The translations under genes and the position numbers were made by a program. From Clostridium sp. CAG:138 (GTDB taxonomy: Bacteria > Bacillota > Clostridia > Christensenellales > CAG-138), in assembly GCA_000435055.1 (NCBI GenBank), contig FR879687.1:1-53733 (forward strand): 53,733 bases of DNA, in the 5' to 3' direction. The notes beneath the pieces are model-generated. The model was not told where the DNA came from. It searched no databases and was given only the letters and a program-made list of their open reading frames with translations. Positions 41,451 to 52,100 of this stretch are shown here, piece by piece (the first letter of the stretch is position 1; each line of letters opens with the position of its first letter).

Positions 41451-42161
41451 ATGAAAAAGACTCAGCAGCTCTACGAAGGCAAGGCAAAGAAGGTTTACGC
41501 AACCGATGTCGAAGGTATTTATATCGTTGACTATAAGGACGATGCAACCGCATTTAACGGCGAAAAGAAGGGTACAATCGCGGGCAAGGGCGTTATCAAC
41601 AACCGCGTTACGAACTATCTCATGAAAATGCTTGAAGAAAAAGGCATTCCGACTCATTTTGTCGAACAGCTTTCCGACAGGGAAACGGCGGTCAAAGCCG
41701 TCCGCATCGTTCCTCTTGAGGTTATTGTCCGCAACGTTGCGGCGGGTTCGCTTGCAAAACGCATAGGTTTCCCCGAAGGCACGAAACTCAAAAGCACCGT
41801 TCTCGAACTTTGCTACAAGGACGATGCATTGGGCGATCCCATGATTAACGACAGCCATGTTTTTGCAATGGGTCTCTGCACGCCGGAGGAGCTTGAAACG
41901 ATAAAAAAATACGCTCTGAAAATCAACGAAATTTTGACCGCATTCTTTGCGGAAGTCAACATCGAGCTTATCGATTTCAAACTTGAGTTCGGAAGACTGA
42001 GTGACGGCACAATTGTGCTTGCGGACGAGATTTCGCCGGATACCTGCCGTTTCTGGGACAGCAAAACCCACGAAAAACTGGATAAGGATCGTTTCCGCCG
42101 CGACCTCGGCAATGTTGAAGGCGCATATCACGAGATCCTGCACCGCCTGATGGGCGAGTAA
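41451..42161 (+). CDS. purC: Phosphoribosylaminoimidazole-succinocarboxamide synthase
   Basis: A 236-residue SAICAR synthetase joining CAIR and aspartate with ATP. The start at 41451 (MKKTQQLYEGKAKKVYATDV) has AAAAGGAGG before it. Family motifs are KDDATAFNGEKKGTIAGKG, PLEVIVRNVAAGSLAKR, DSHVFAMGLC, LIDFKLEFGRL and the ADEISPDTCRFWD substrate loop. It is of normal length for the bacterial enzyme. Confidence 0.98.
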   Translation: MKKTQQLYEGKAKKVYATDVEGIYIVDYKDDATAFNGEKKGTIAGKGVINNRVTNYLMKMLEEKGIPTHFVEQLSDRETAVKAVRIVPLEVIVRNVAAGSLAKRIGFPEGTKLKSTVLELCYKDDALGDPMINDSHVFAMGLCTPEELETIKKYALKINEILTAFFAEVNIELIDFKLEFGRLSDGTIVLADEISPDTCRFWDSKTHEKLDKDRFRRDLGNVEGAYHEILHRLMGE

Positions 42162-42220
42162 GCTTTTGCGCGAAACTCGGAGAATTAACGGAACGATTTA
42201 TCTGGATTGAGAACAGCAAA

Positions 42221-43708
42221 ATGGATATTTTGGAAAACATAACCGAACACGAAACAACCTTTGAGCACCTCGGCGAGGAATGCGGCGTGGTGGGCATTGC
42301 CGCTTCAAAACGCGAAAACGTTGCCGCACTTGCCTATTATGCACTCTATGCTTTGCAGCACCGCGGGCAGCAGAGCGCAGGCATTGCCGTCAACGACGAC
42401 GGCGTTATAAACGCGCACTGCGATGAGGGGCTTGTCAACGAGGTATTTGACGGAAATTCGCTTGCAAAACTCGGAACGGGAAGCATGGCGGTCGGGCATG
42501 TCCGCTATTCCACAACCGGCTACGAAAAGCGCATCAACTGCCAGCCCCTTGTGGTGAACCACATAAAGGGCACGATGGCGATAGCACACAACGGCAACCT
42601 TGTCAACGATGCCGAACTGCGTGAGGAACTGGAGCTTGCGGGTTCTATTTTCCACACAACGACCGACACGGAAGTCATTGCATACACAATTACCAAAGAA
42701 CGGCTGACGGCTGATTCCATTGAGGAGGCCGTATCGCGCGCAATGGACAGGATAAAGGGTGCCTATTCACTTGTTATCATGTCGCCCAAAAAACTCATTG
42801 CCGCACGCGACCCGCACGGGTTCCGTCCGCTCTGCATCGGAGAACTGTCCGAAGGCGGTTACTGCTTTGCTTCCGAAACATGTGCGCTTGATGCAATGGG
42901 CGCGAAATTCCTGCGCGATGTTGAACCGGGCGAGATAGTTGTTGTTGAAAACGACGAGCTGCGCAGCCTGCGCAGCCACTGCGGAAAAGTCAAGCCTGCG
43001 CTCTGCGTGTTTGAATACATCTATTTTGCGCGTCCCGACAGCGTTATTGACGGCTGTTCGGTGCATCTTGCGCGCCAGCGCGCAGGTTCGTTCCTTGCGC
43101 TTGAACATCCCGTGCAGGCGGATGTTGTTATCGGCGTTCCCGATTCCGGGCTTGATGCCGCGATCGGCTTTTCAAGACAGTCCGGCATTCCCTACGGCAT
43201 AGGCTTTATCAAAAACAAATATATCGGCAGAACCTTCATTCAGCCGAAACAGAACGAGCGTGAAAAGCTCGTTCGGATCAAGCTCAACCCCGTATCCGCA
43301 ACGGTCAGCGGCAAGCGCGTTGTGCTTATCGATGATTCCATCGTTCGCGGAACAACAATCAAGCGCATCGTCCGCCTTCTGCGTGAAGCGGGCGCAACGG
43401 AGGTGCATGTGCGTTCCGCCGCGCCGAAATTCCTGTTCCCCTGCTATTTCGGCACGGATGTTCCCTCGCGGGAGGAGCTGATTGCAAACAAATACAACGA
43501 TGAGGAACTTGTTCGCGAACTCGGGCTCGATTCCCTCGGTTTCCTGAGCGTTGAGAACGCAAGGCTGCTTGCCGGCAACGGCAAAACGGATTATTGTGTC
43601 GGCTGCTTCACGGGCGAATATCCCTGCGAGTCGCCCAAACGCCGCTATGTCAACAAATATGCGCGCAAGCTCAGCGAAAAATCCGATACGCCGCAGCCGA
43701 AAGAGTAA
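42221..43708 (+). CDS. purF: Amidophosphoribosyltransferase
   Basis: 495 residues. It catalyses the first step of purine synthesis, PRPP plus glutamine to phosphoribosylamine. A roughly 20-residue propeptide ends before the nucleophile C21 (GEECGVVGIA), as in the Bacillus-type enzyme, which is processed. The cluster ligands are visible: SHCGKVKPALC, FPCYFG and DYCVGCFTG, the [4Fe-4S] set of the oxygen-sensitive clostridial/Bacillus class. The PRPP loop is RVVLIDDSIVRGTTIKR. It sits between purC and purM in the operon. Confidence 0.98.
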   Translation: MDILENITEHETTFEHLGEECGVVGIAASKRENVAALAYYALYALQHRGQQSAGIAVNDDGVINAHCDEGLVNEVFDGNSLAKLGTGSMAVGHVRYSTTGYEKRINCQPLVVNHIKGTMAIAHNGNLVNDAELREELELAGSIFHTTTDTEVIAYTITKERLTADSIEEAVSRAMDRIKGAYSLVIMSPKKLIAARDPHGFRPLCIGELSEGGYCFASETCALDAMGAKFLRDVEPGEIVVVENDELRSLRSHCGKVKPALCVFEYIYFARPDSVIDGCSVHLARQRAGSFLALEHPVQADVVIGVPDSGLDAAIGFSRQSGIPYGIGFIKNKYIGRTFIQPKQNEREKLVRIKLNPVSATVSGKRVVLIDDSIVRGTTIKRIVRLLREAGATEVHVRSAAPKFLFPCYFGTDVPSREELIANKYNDEELVRELGLDSLGFLSVENARLLAGNGKTDYCVGCFTGEYPCESPKRRYVNKYARKLSEKSDTPQPKE

Positions 43709-43808
43709 CCGAACAGAAAAACCGCGGCTCTGACGGGCCGCGAACGCAATCGAAACCACCGAACAAAATAAACCAAACGGATTTATCAGATCGAAAGGAA
43801 GAACATAA

Positions 43809-44855
43809 ATGGCAAACAACAACAGCAGGAGCGAAAGCTACGAAAAAGCGGGCGTTGATATTACTGCGGGCTATCGCGCCGTTGAACTGATGAAAAAACA
43901 CATTTCGCGCACGATCACGCCCGGTGCAATGCCCTCCATCGGCAATTTCGGCGGCCTGTTTGCACCGGATCTTGCAGGCATGAGCGAACCCATCCTTGTC
44001 AGCGGTACGGACGGCGTGGGAACGAAACTTAAGCTCGCCTTTTTGAGCGACAAACATAACACCGTCGGCATCGACTGCGTTGCAATGTGTGTGAACGACA
44101 TCATCTGCTGCGGTGCAAAGCCTCTGTTTTTCCTTGACTATATCGCACTCGGCAAAAACATTCCCGAAAAAGTTGCCTCCGTTGTTGAGGGCGTTGCGGA
44201 GGGCTGCGTGCAGTCCGGCTGCGCACTTATCGGCGGCGAAACGGCCGAAATGCCGGGTTTCTACCCTGCGGACGAATATGACCTTGCAGGGTTTGCTGTC
44301 GGCATCGTGGACAGGAGCAAAGTGTTCGACATTGAAACGCAGCGTCCCGGAGATGTTATCATTGCGCTGCCGTCAAGCGGAGTTCATTCCAACGGCTTCT
44401 CCCTTGTGCGCAAGGTTTTCAATCTCAATTCAAACAATGCCGTGCTCGGAACCCATGTTGAATCTCTCGGAAAAACTCTTGGCGAAGCTCTGCTTGAGCC
44501 CACAAGGATTTACGTTAAACCCGTGCTGGAGCTTGCAAAGGAAGTCCGCATAAAGGGCTGTGCACATATCACCGGCGGCGGCTTCTATGAGAATATCCCG
44601 CGCTGCCTTAAAAAAGGCATTGCGGCGAGAATAAACAAAAACGCACTGCGCATTCATCCGCTTTTTGACCTTATCGCGTCAACGGGAGATATCCCCGAAA
44701 GGGACATGTTCAACACCTTCAACATGGGCGTCGGCATGTGCCTCATCGTTTCACGCGAGGATGCGGATCGTGCGCTTGAAATTCTCCGCGCAAACGGCGA
44801 GGAGGCTTACATCTGCGGCGACACCGTGCTCGGCGAAGGTATTGAGATATGCTGA
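43809..44855 (+). CDS. purM: Phosphoribosylformylglycinamidine cyclo-ligase
   Basis: A 348-residue AIR synthetase that closes the imidazole ring of FGAM with ATP. Typical blocks are YEKAGVDITAGYRAVELMKK, SGTDGVGTKLKLAFLSDKHN, CVNDIICCGAKPLFFLDYIA, LIGGETAEMPGFY and AHITGGGFYENIPRCL. The RBS is AAAGGAAG. Its last 7 bp overlap the start of purN, so the two are translationally coupled. Confidence 0.98.
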   Translation: MANNNSRSESYEKAGVDITAGYRAVELMKKHISRTITPGAMPSIGNFGGLFAPDLAGMSEPILVSGTDGVGTKLKLAFLSDKHNTVGIDCVAMCVNDIICCGAKPLFFLDYIALGKNIPEKVASVVEGVAEGCVQSGCALIGGETAEMPGFYPADEYDLAGFAVGIVDRSKVFDIETQRPGDVIIALPSSGVHSNGFSLVRKVFNLNSNNAVLGTHVESLGKTLGEALLEPTRIYVKPVLELAKEVRIKGCAHITGGGFYENIPRCLKKGIAARINKNALRIHPLFDLIASTGDIPERDMFNTFNMGVGMCLIVSREDADRALEILRANGEEAYICGDTVLGEGIEIC

Positions 44856-45520
44856 CGGGCGGAGAACTTTCCGCCGCGATCGGCAAAAGCGGCAGCTGCG
44901 GCGGGGCCGAAGCTCCCCGCCGTCCGCGCGCTGCCGTGTTCGTTTCCGGAGGGGGAACGAACCTTCAGGCTTTGCTCGACAAGCGCGGTTCGGTTATAAA
45001 AAGCGGCGATATTGCGCTTGTTGTTTCCAACAAGCCGGATGCATTCGCACTTCAGCGGGCAAAAAATGCGGGCATTGAAGCGGTTTATCTTCCTCAAAAC
45101 AGGCAGGACCCCGCACTGTTCGAAACGGCGGCGCGGAAACTGCTCAAGGAGCGCAAAATCGATGTTGTCGTGCTTGCGGGCTTTCTTGCAATACTGAGTG
45201 CGGATTTTACCGAAAGTTACGACAGGCGCATCATCAACGTTCATCCGTCACTCATTCCGTCCTTCTGCGGAAAGGGGTACTACGGTCTGCGCGTTCACGA
45301 GGCTGCGCTTGCATACGGCGTGAAGGTCACGGGTGCAACGGTACACTATGTAAATGCGGTTGCCGACGGCGGCGAGATAATCATGCAGAAAGCCGTTGAT
45401 GTGCTTCCGGGCGACACTCCGGAAACCCTGCAGCGGCGCGTTATGGAACAGGCGGAATGGGAATTGCTGCCCCTTGCGCTTGAACAGGTGTTTTTATCAA
45501 TAAAATCAATAGAACAGTGA
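44849..45520 (+). CDS. purN: Phosphoribosylglycinamide formyltransferase
   Basis: A 223-residue GAR transformylase using 10-formyl-THF. The catalytic set is present: the phosphate loop VSGGGTNLQALL, the Asn/His of RIINVHPSLIPSF, and the Asp in NAVADGGEIIMQK. The first 26 or so residues (MLTGGELSAAIGKSG, then PRRPRA) are extra relative to the usual N-terminus. The ATG nevertheless has GAAGGT upstream and overlaps purM in the ATATGCTGA arrangement. A GTG just before the phosphate loop has no ribosome binding site. Confidence 0.96.
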   Translation: MLTGGELSAAIGKSGSCGGAEAPRRPRAAVFVSGGGTNLQALLDKRGSVIKSGDIALVVSNKPDAFALQRAKNAGIEAVYLPQNRQDPALFETAARKLLKERKIDVVVLAGFLAILSADFTESYDRRIINVHPSLIPSFCGKGYYGLRVHEAALAYGVKVTGATVHYVNAVADGGEIIMQKAVDVLPGDTPETLQRRVMEQAEWELLPLALEQVFLSIKSIEQ

Positions 45521-45570
45521 AACAAACAGTGAACAAACGAGTCGGAATCGAAATGCGAAAGGCGGAATAA

Positions 45571-46275
45571 ATGAAAACTATCAACGAATACCTGAACGGC
45601 AATACCTATCCCGGACGCGGCGTGCTTATCGGAAAAAGTGCGGACAACGCACATTATGTGGCCGCATACTTCATCATGGGCAGAAGCGAGAACAGCCGCA
45701 ACCGCATATTTGAACCGACCGAGGACGGCATCAGAACGCGGGCGTTCGACGAAAAAAAGCTGACAGACCCTTCGCTTATCATCTATTCTCCCGTGCGGAA
45801 GGTCAACGGCTGCACCGTCGTTACCAACGGCGACCAGACGGACACCGTTGCCTGCGAAATTGCGGAGGGCGGAAGCTTTGAATCCGCACTGCGCAAAAGG
45901 AGCTTTGAACCTGATGCTCCGAATTTTACCCCGCGCATCAGCGGCATTCTTTACCCCGAAACAGGCGAATACACCCTCAGCATACTGAAGGCGGAAACAC
46001 CCGACGGCGCACGCTGCCGCAGAAATTTTTACAATTACGAACCCGAAGCGGGGACGGCACATCTTATCCACACATATGAGCATGACGGCTCGCCGCTGCC
46101 CTCGTTCTGCGGTGAACCGGTGCGCATTGCGCTGAACGCGCCCGATGCAGAGACCCTTGCCGAAGAAATTTGGGCAGGTCTTGATGAAAACAACCGTGTT
46201 TCGCTCTTTGTGCGCTTTATCGGCTGCGTGGACGGCGCGGAGGACACATTCATCATCAACCGGCACACCTGCTGA
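45571..46275 (+). CDS. purO: IMP cyclohydrolase, stand-alone PurO-like type
   Basis: A 234-residue protein of the IMP_cyclohydrolase (PurO-like, Ntn-fold) family, which closes FAICAR to IMP. Typical are the N-terminal YLNGNTYPGRGVLIGKSAD, AAYFIMGRSENSRNRIF and the central NGDQTDTV stretch. In most bacteria this activity is the N-terminal half of PurH. Here it is a separate protein, next to a separate AICAR transformylase. AAAGGCGG precedes the ATG. Confidence 0.9.
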   Translation: MKTINEYLNGNTYPGRGVLIGKSADNAHYVAAYFIMGRSENSRNRIFEPTEDGIRTRAFDEKKLTDPSLIIYSPVRKVNGCTVVTNGDQTDTVACEIAEGGSFESALRKRSFEPDAPNFTPRISGILYPETGEYTLSILKAETPDGARCRRNFYNYEPEAGTAHLIHTYEHDGSPLPSFCGEPVRIALNAPDAETLAEEIWAGLDENNRVSLFVRFIGCVDGAEDTFIINRHTC

Positions 46276-46396
46276 GCGCTGTGCGGCTTTGCAAAAAAAC
46301 GGAGCCGGTCAACGTCAACTTAAGTTACCCTGACCGACCGTAAGAACTGAAACAAACAATAACCGAATAAAACCGAACATACTAACGGAGGCAAAC

Positions 46397-47569
46397 ATGC
46401 GATACGAACTTAAATACGGCTGCAATCCCAATCAGAAACCCGCTGCAATTTCAATTGACGGCGAACTGCCGATTGCCGTTTTGAACGGCAGGGCGGGCTA
46501 TATCAACCTTCTTGACGCACTCAACGGGTGGCAGCTCGTCAGAGAACTTCGCACCGCAACGGGACTTCCTGCGGCGGCATCGTTCAAACACGTCAGCCCG
46601 GCAGGTGCGGCCGTCGGCCTTCCGCTGAACGAGACGCTTCGCAAAATGTATTTTGTTGATGAAACAACAGAGCTTTCTCCCCTTGCCTGTGCCTATATTC
46701 GCGCAAGAGGTGCGGACAGAATGAGCTCCTTCGGAGATTTTATCGCCGTCAGCGACAGGGTCGATGTTTCGCTTGCAAAAGTTTTGAAGCATGAAGTTTC
46801 GGACGGCATTATTGCTCCGGATTACGATGAGGATGCGTTTGAGATCCTTTCCGCAAAGAAAAAGGGTGCATACACGGTTATTAAAATCGACGAAAACTAT
46901 GTTCCCGCTCCCATTGAAACGCGCACGGTGTTCGGCATCACATTCGAACAGGGACGCAACGATTCAACGATTGACGAAAGCCTGCTTTCAAATATCGTGA
47001 CCGAAAACAAAAACCTGCCCGAAAGCGCGAAACGCGACCTTGTTATTGCGCTTATCACGCTTAAATACACCCAGTCCAACTCCGTTTGCTATGTTGAAAA
47101 CGGACAAACGATCGGAGTGGGCGCGGGTCAGCAATCCCGCATTCACTGCACACGCCTTGCGGGCAATAAAGCCGACCTTTGGCACCTGCGTTCGCATCCT
47201 TCCGTGCTGAACCTGCCGTTCCGTGCGGATATTCCGCGCCCCAACCGCGATAATGCAATTGATTTGTATTTAAACGAGGATGAATGCGGGGACGTGCTTG
47301 ACGACGGAAATTGGCAGAATTTCTTCACCCGCCGCCCCGAGCCGATGACAAAGGAACAGAAGCGGGAATGGCTGAGCAGGTTCGGCGAAACTGCACTTGC
47401 AAGCGATGCGTTCTTCCCGTTCGGCGATAATATCGAGCGTGCTTTCCGCAGCGGCGTTGCCTATATTGCTCAGCCCGGCGGTTCGGTGCGCGATGATGCC
47501 GTTATTGAGGCATGCAACAAACACGGCATGGTCATGGCTTTTACCGGACTGCGCCTTTTCCACCATTGA
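46397..47569 (+). CDS. purH: AICAR formyltransferase, stand-alone (PurH C-terminal type)
   Basis: A 390-residue AICAR transformylase equivalent to the C-terminal domain of bifunctional PurH. It forms FAICAR from AICAR and 10-formyl-THF. Signatures are LKYGCNPNQKPA at the start, AASFKHVSPAGAAVGLPL with the catalytic Lys-His, KYTQSNSVCYVENGQTIGVG AGQQSR and ASDAFFPFGDNIERA. The cyclohydrolase domain is absent and is supplied by the gene just upstream, so the symbol purH is used in the transformylase sense only. The ACGGAGG ribosome binding site is strong. Confidence 0.94.
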   Translation: MRYELKYGCNPNQKPAAISIDGELPIAVLNGRAGYINLLDALNGWQLVRELRTATGLPAAASFKHVSPAGAAVGLPLNETLRKMYFVDETTELSPLACAYIRARGADRMSSFGDFIAVSDRVDVSLAKVLKHEVSDGIIAPDYDEDAFEILSAKKKGAYTVIKIDENYVPAPIETRTVFGITFEQGRNDSTIDESLLSNIVTENKNLPESAKRDLVIALITLKYTQSNSVCYVENGQTIGVGAGQQSRIHCTRLAGNKADLWHLRSHPSVLNLPFRADIPRPNRDNAIDLYLNEDECGDVLDDGNWQNFFTRRPEPMTKEQKREWLSRFGETALASDAFFPFGDNIERAFRSGVAYIAQPGGSVRDDAVIEACNKHGMVMAFTGLRLFHH

Positions 47570-47739
47570 TTTTTAACGGAGCGGTTTATTCGGATATTCG
47601 GATCTGTTCGGCACTCGGCAGTATGCCGGGCGAACGGAAAAGAACGGTCAATTAAGCGGACATAGACGAAAAGGATTTCCCGATGCAGGTGCAGAACGTG
47701 CGGAAGGGACGGAACAAGGAACGGAATTAAGAGTAAAAA

Positions 47740-49083
47740 ATGCAGATAACAAAGGATAAACTCAATATTGCCGTCATAGGCGGCGGCGGACGCGAACATG
47801 CGATAATCAGGCGGCTTGCTCAAAGCCGCAGAGCGGGAAAGATATATGCACTTCCCGGAAACGGCGGAATTTCCCGCGAACATGCGGGCAGCGATTCATG
47901 CCCGGTGACCTGCACGGGCATTGCCGCAACGGACTTGGAAAAAATTGTGGATTTTGTGCTGAACAACGAAATTGACTTTGCTGCCGTGATTCCGGACGAC
48001 CCTCTCGTTATGGGGCTTTGCGACATGCTGCGCGAAAAGGGCATTCCCTGCTTCGGCCCGAGCAAGGCCGCGGCAATAATCGAGGGCAGCAAGGCTTTTT
48101 CAAAGGAACTCATGAAGAAATACGGCATTCCGACAGCCGAATACAAGGTCTTTTCGGATGCCGATGCTGCGGCAGAATATGCGGCGCACCACAGCCTTCC
48201 CGTCGTTGTCAAAGCGGACGGGCTTGCTCTCGGCAAGGGCGTTATAATTGCAAAAACTCACGAGGAAGCGGTTGAAGCCGTGAACGAAATGATGCGGGGC
48301 GGCAAATTCGGCAGGAGCGGCGCAACTGTCGTTGTTGAAGAGTTCCTGACCGGGCCCGAGGTTTCCGTGCTTGCGTTTACGGACGGAAAAACAGTTGTTC
48401 CCCTGCCCTCTTCAATGGACCACAAACGTGCGGGCGACGGCGACACGGGACTGAACACCGGCGGCATGGGCGTTATTGCACCGAATCCTTTTTACACAAA
48501 AGCGGCGGAGGAGCAGGTTATGCAAAGCATCATCCTTCCCACGCTGAACGCAATGAATGCCGAGGGACGGACTTTCCGCGGGTGCCTGTATTTCGGGCTT
48601 ATGCTCACACCGAACGGCCCGCGTGTTATTGAATATAACTGCCGTTTCGGCGATCCGGAAACGCAGGCGGTGCTGCCCCTTGTTGAAGGCGACCTGCTTG
48701 AAATAATGATTGCGACGCAGGCGGGGACGCTTGACAAATGCGAGATCAAGCTTTCCGACAAATCCTCCTGCTGCCTTGTGCTTGCAAGCGGGGGATACCC
48801 GGAAAAATACGAAAAGGGCAAACTTATCACCTTTGACGGCGATGTTGAAGCAGATTGCGGGGTATGCATCTTCCATGCGGGAACAAAACTCAGAACACCC
48901 GACAGCAGCGAATTCGTTACAAGCGGCGGGCGCGTGCTCGGCATCACGGCCGTTCGCGATACGCTTGAAGAGGCGGTTCGGGCGGCATATGCGGCAGCCG
49001 AACGAGTGCATTTTGACGGAAAATATTCAAGAAGCGACATCGGACTTTCCGCATTGCGCGAAAGCCGTTTAAAAAACGGGTAA
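47740..49083 (+). CDS. purD: Phosphoribosylamine-glycine ligase
   Basis: A 447-residue ATP-grasp GAR synthetase joining phosphoribosylamine and glycine. Motifs include AVIGGGGREHAII (N-domain), FGPSKAAAIIEGSKAFSKEL, PVVVKADGLALGKGVIIAKT (ATP-grasp), VVVEEFLTGPEVSVLAFTDG, SSMDHKRAGDGDTGLNTGGM and NCRFGDPETQAVLPL. The 170-bp gap from purH has no clear terminator, so it is probably in the same operon. Confidence 0.97.
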   Translation: MQITKDKLNIAVIGGGGREHAIIRRLAQSRRAGKIYALPGNGGISREHAGSDSCPVTCTGIAATDLEKIVDFVLNNEIDFAAVIPDDPLVMGLCDMLREKGIPCFGPSKAAAIIEGSKAFSKELMKKYGIPTAEYKVFSDADAAAEYAAHHSLPVVVKADGLALGKGVIIAKTHEEAVEAVNEMMRGGKFGRSGATVVVEEFLTGPEVSVLAFTDGKTVVPLPSSMDHKRAGDGDTGLNTGGMGVIAPNPFYTKAAEEQVMQSIILPTLNAMNAEGRTFRGCLYFGLMLTPNGPRVIEYNCRFGDPETQAVLPLVEGDLLEIMIATQAGTLDKCEIKLSDKSSCCLVLASGGYPEKYEKGKLITFDGDVEADCGVCIFHAGTKLRTPDSSEFVTSGGRVLGITAVRDTLEEAVRAAYAAAERVHFDGKYSRSDIGLSALRESRLKNG

Positions 49084-49156
49084 ACGCCGGCACCGCCGGC
49101 ATTTGCCGAAAGAACGAACATTACGGAATACGGGAAATTTTACGGGAGACAACAGA

Positions 49157-52100
49157 ATGGTTTACAGAATTTACAGCGAAAAACGCCCCGAATTTTCGGA
49201 AGCGGCGGAAGGGCTTGCGAAGGATATTCGCGAATTTCTCGGGATCCGCACGCTTGAAGGGGTTCGCATCATCAACAGGTATGACGCGGAGGGTGTGGAC
49301 GAAGCGACGTTCAACGCCTGCATCGAAACCGTTTTTTCCGAACCGCAGGTTGACAGAACCTATACGGAAGCTGAATTCCGTGAGGAAATCTGCGGCAATG
49401 CGGCGGGTGCAAAAGTTTTTGCGGTTGAATATCTGCCGGGGCAGTTCGACCAGCGGGCGGATTCCGCAGCGCAGTGCATAAGCCTTGTTGCGCAGTGCGA
49501 AAGGCCGGCAGTGCGTTCGGCAGCCGTATACATGCTTTCGGGCAGTCTTACATCCGAAGAACTGAACAGGATAAAGGCATACATTATCAACCCCGTGGAT
49601 TCGCGCGAAGCCGCGCTTGAATGCTGTGACACGCTTGCAATGCGCTGCGACGAGCCTGCTCAGCCGCCGCGCGTAAAGCTGTTTGACACCCCCGCAAAGG
49701 AGCTTATCGCGCTTTACGGGCTTGCAATGGATGAGGCGGATGCGGAGTGCCTTAAAGTCTATTTTAAAACAGAAAATCGTGAGCCGACGCTGACCGAACT
49801 CCGCGTTATCGACACATACTGGTCGGATCATTGCCGCCATACAACCTTCAACACGCATTTGACAGATGTTGAATTCGAGGATGAACGCGTTCGGCGCGAA
49901 TTCGAAAATTACCTTGCTCTTCGCGAAAACATCGGGGACAAAAAGCCCGTATGCCTCATGGATATTGCCTGCGTTGCGGCAAAGGCACTTAAAAAAAGCG
50001 GCGAATTGCGCAATCTTGACGAGTCGGACGAAATCAATGCCTGCACCGTTAAGATAAAGGTCGATGCCGACGGCGTTGAGGAGCCGTGGCTGCTGCTGTT
50101 TAAAAACGAAACGCACAACCACCCGACGGAGATCGAACCCTTCGGCGGTGCGGCAACCTGCATCGGCGGCGCGATACGAGATCCCCTTTCGGGGCGGAGC
50201 TATGTTTATCATGCAATGCGCGTGACGGGCGGCGCAAACCCGCTTGCCCCGATTGAAAGCACCATCCGCGGCAAGCTTCCCCAAAGAAAACTTGCTGCAA
50301 CGGCGGCGCAGGGCTACAGCTCCTACGGCAATCAGATCGGCATTGCAACGGGTCTTGTGGATGAAGTTTATCATGACGGCTATCTTGCAAAGCATATGGA
50401 AATCGGTGCTGTTGTCGGTGCGGCGCCCGAACGGAATGTCCGCCGCGAAAAACCTGCTGCGGGCGATGCCGTTATCCTTCTCGGCGGAAGAACGGGACGC
50501 GACGGCTGCGGCGGTGCAACGGGCTCAAGCAAGTCACACAACATATCATCACTTGAAACATGCGGAGCGGAGGTTCAAAAGGGCAATGCGCCCGAGGAAC
50601 GCAAACTGCAAAGGCTGTTCCTGAACCCGGAAGCTTCAACATTGATAAAATGCTGCAACGATTTCGGTGCGGGCGGCGTTTCCGTTGCAATCGGCGAGCT
50701 TGCGGACGGACTGGATATCGAGCTTGACAGGGTTCCGAAAAAATATGCCGGGCTTGACGGCACGGAGCTTGCGATAAGCGAATCTCAGGAACGCATGGCG
50801 GTTGTTGTTGCGGAGGCGGACTGCGAAAAATTCCTTGCACTTGCAAACGGCGAAAACCTTGAAGCAACCGTTGTTGCCCGCGTTACGGATACCGGGCGCA
50901 TGGTCATGCATTGGAACGGGGAAAAAATCGTCGATCTTTCCCGCGAATTCCTGAACACAAACGGTGCGGTGAAGCAAATGCGCGCCAAGGTTCAAAAGTG
51001 CGGCCTTTCGGATTGCTTCGCTCGAAAAAACTGTCCCGAAACGGGAAAAAAAGCCGAAACTACCTTTGCGGAAAGGCTCTCGGAATGTGTTTCGGATATT
51101 AACATCTGCTCTCGGCAGGGGCTTGCGGAGCGGTTTGATTCAACCATCGGCGCGGCAACGGTGCTTATGCCTTTCGGCGGAAAGAATATGCTGACGCCGA
51201 CTCAGGCAATGGCCGCAAAGCTGCCCGTTCGCGGAAGCGAAACGGATACCTGCTCCGTCATGGCATACGGCTTTGACCCGCATTATTCGGCGGAAGATCC
51301 GTTCGGTGCGGCGTACTGCGCGGTCGTGACTTCCGTTGCCAAGCTTGTTGCGGCGGGTGCATCAACAGAAAACTGCTGGCTGACATTCCAGGAATATTTT
51401 GAAAAGCTCGGCAGTGATCCCGTGCGCTGGGGCAAACCCCTTGCCGCGCTGTTGGGAGCGCTGCGCGCACAGCTCGGGCTTAGGCTTGCGGCAATCGGCG
51501 GCAAGGACTCAATGAGTGGAACTTTCGAAAACATAACGGTTCCGCCGACGCTTGTTTCGTTTGCAATTGCAGCGGATAAGGCAGGGAATATCATCTCTCC
51601 GGAATTTAAAAAGCCCGGCTCAAGGCTTGTTTTCCTGCCGGCGAAACCGGACGAAAACGGTCTTCCCGCAGCGGACTCTCTTCGCACCAATTTTGCGCTT
51701 GCAACGCGCCTGATACGCGGCGGCAGCGTGCTTTCCGCATGGGCAGTCGATAAGGGCGGCGCGGCGGAAGGCCTGTTCAAAGCCGCTCTCGGCAACGGAA
51801 TCGGCGTTCGCCTGAATCCCGAATTCCCGCAGGAAGAACTGTTCCGCCGCAATTACGGCGCGCTTATACTTGAAATTGCGGAAGGCTGCACGGAACAAAT
51901 CCCGAACGGGCTCGAACTCGGCTCAACAATGTCGGAATTTGCGTTCGAATACAGGGACGAAAACGTTGCACTTGCTCCGCTGTTCGAAATTTACGACAAA
52001 AAGCTTGAACCGGTTTACAGACATAAAACAACGGACGAAACGCCTGTTGAAATCGGTTCTTTCCGAAGGAATGCACCGATGATAAAGCCGAACGGCAGAT

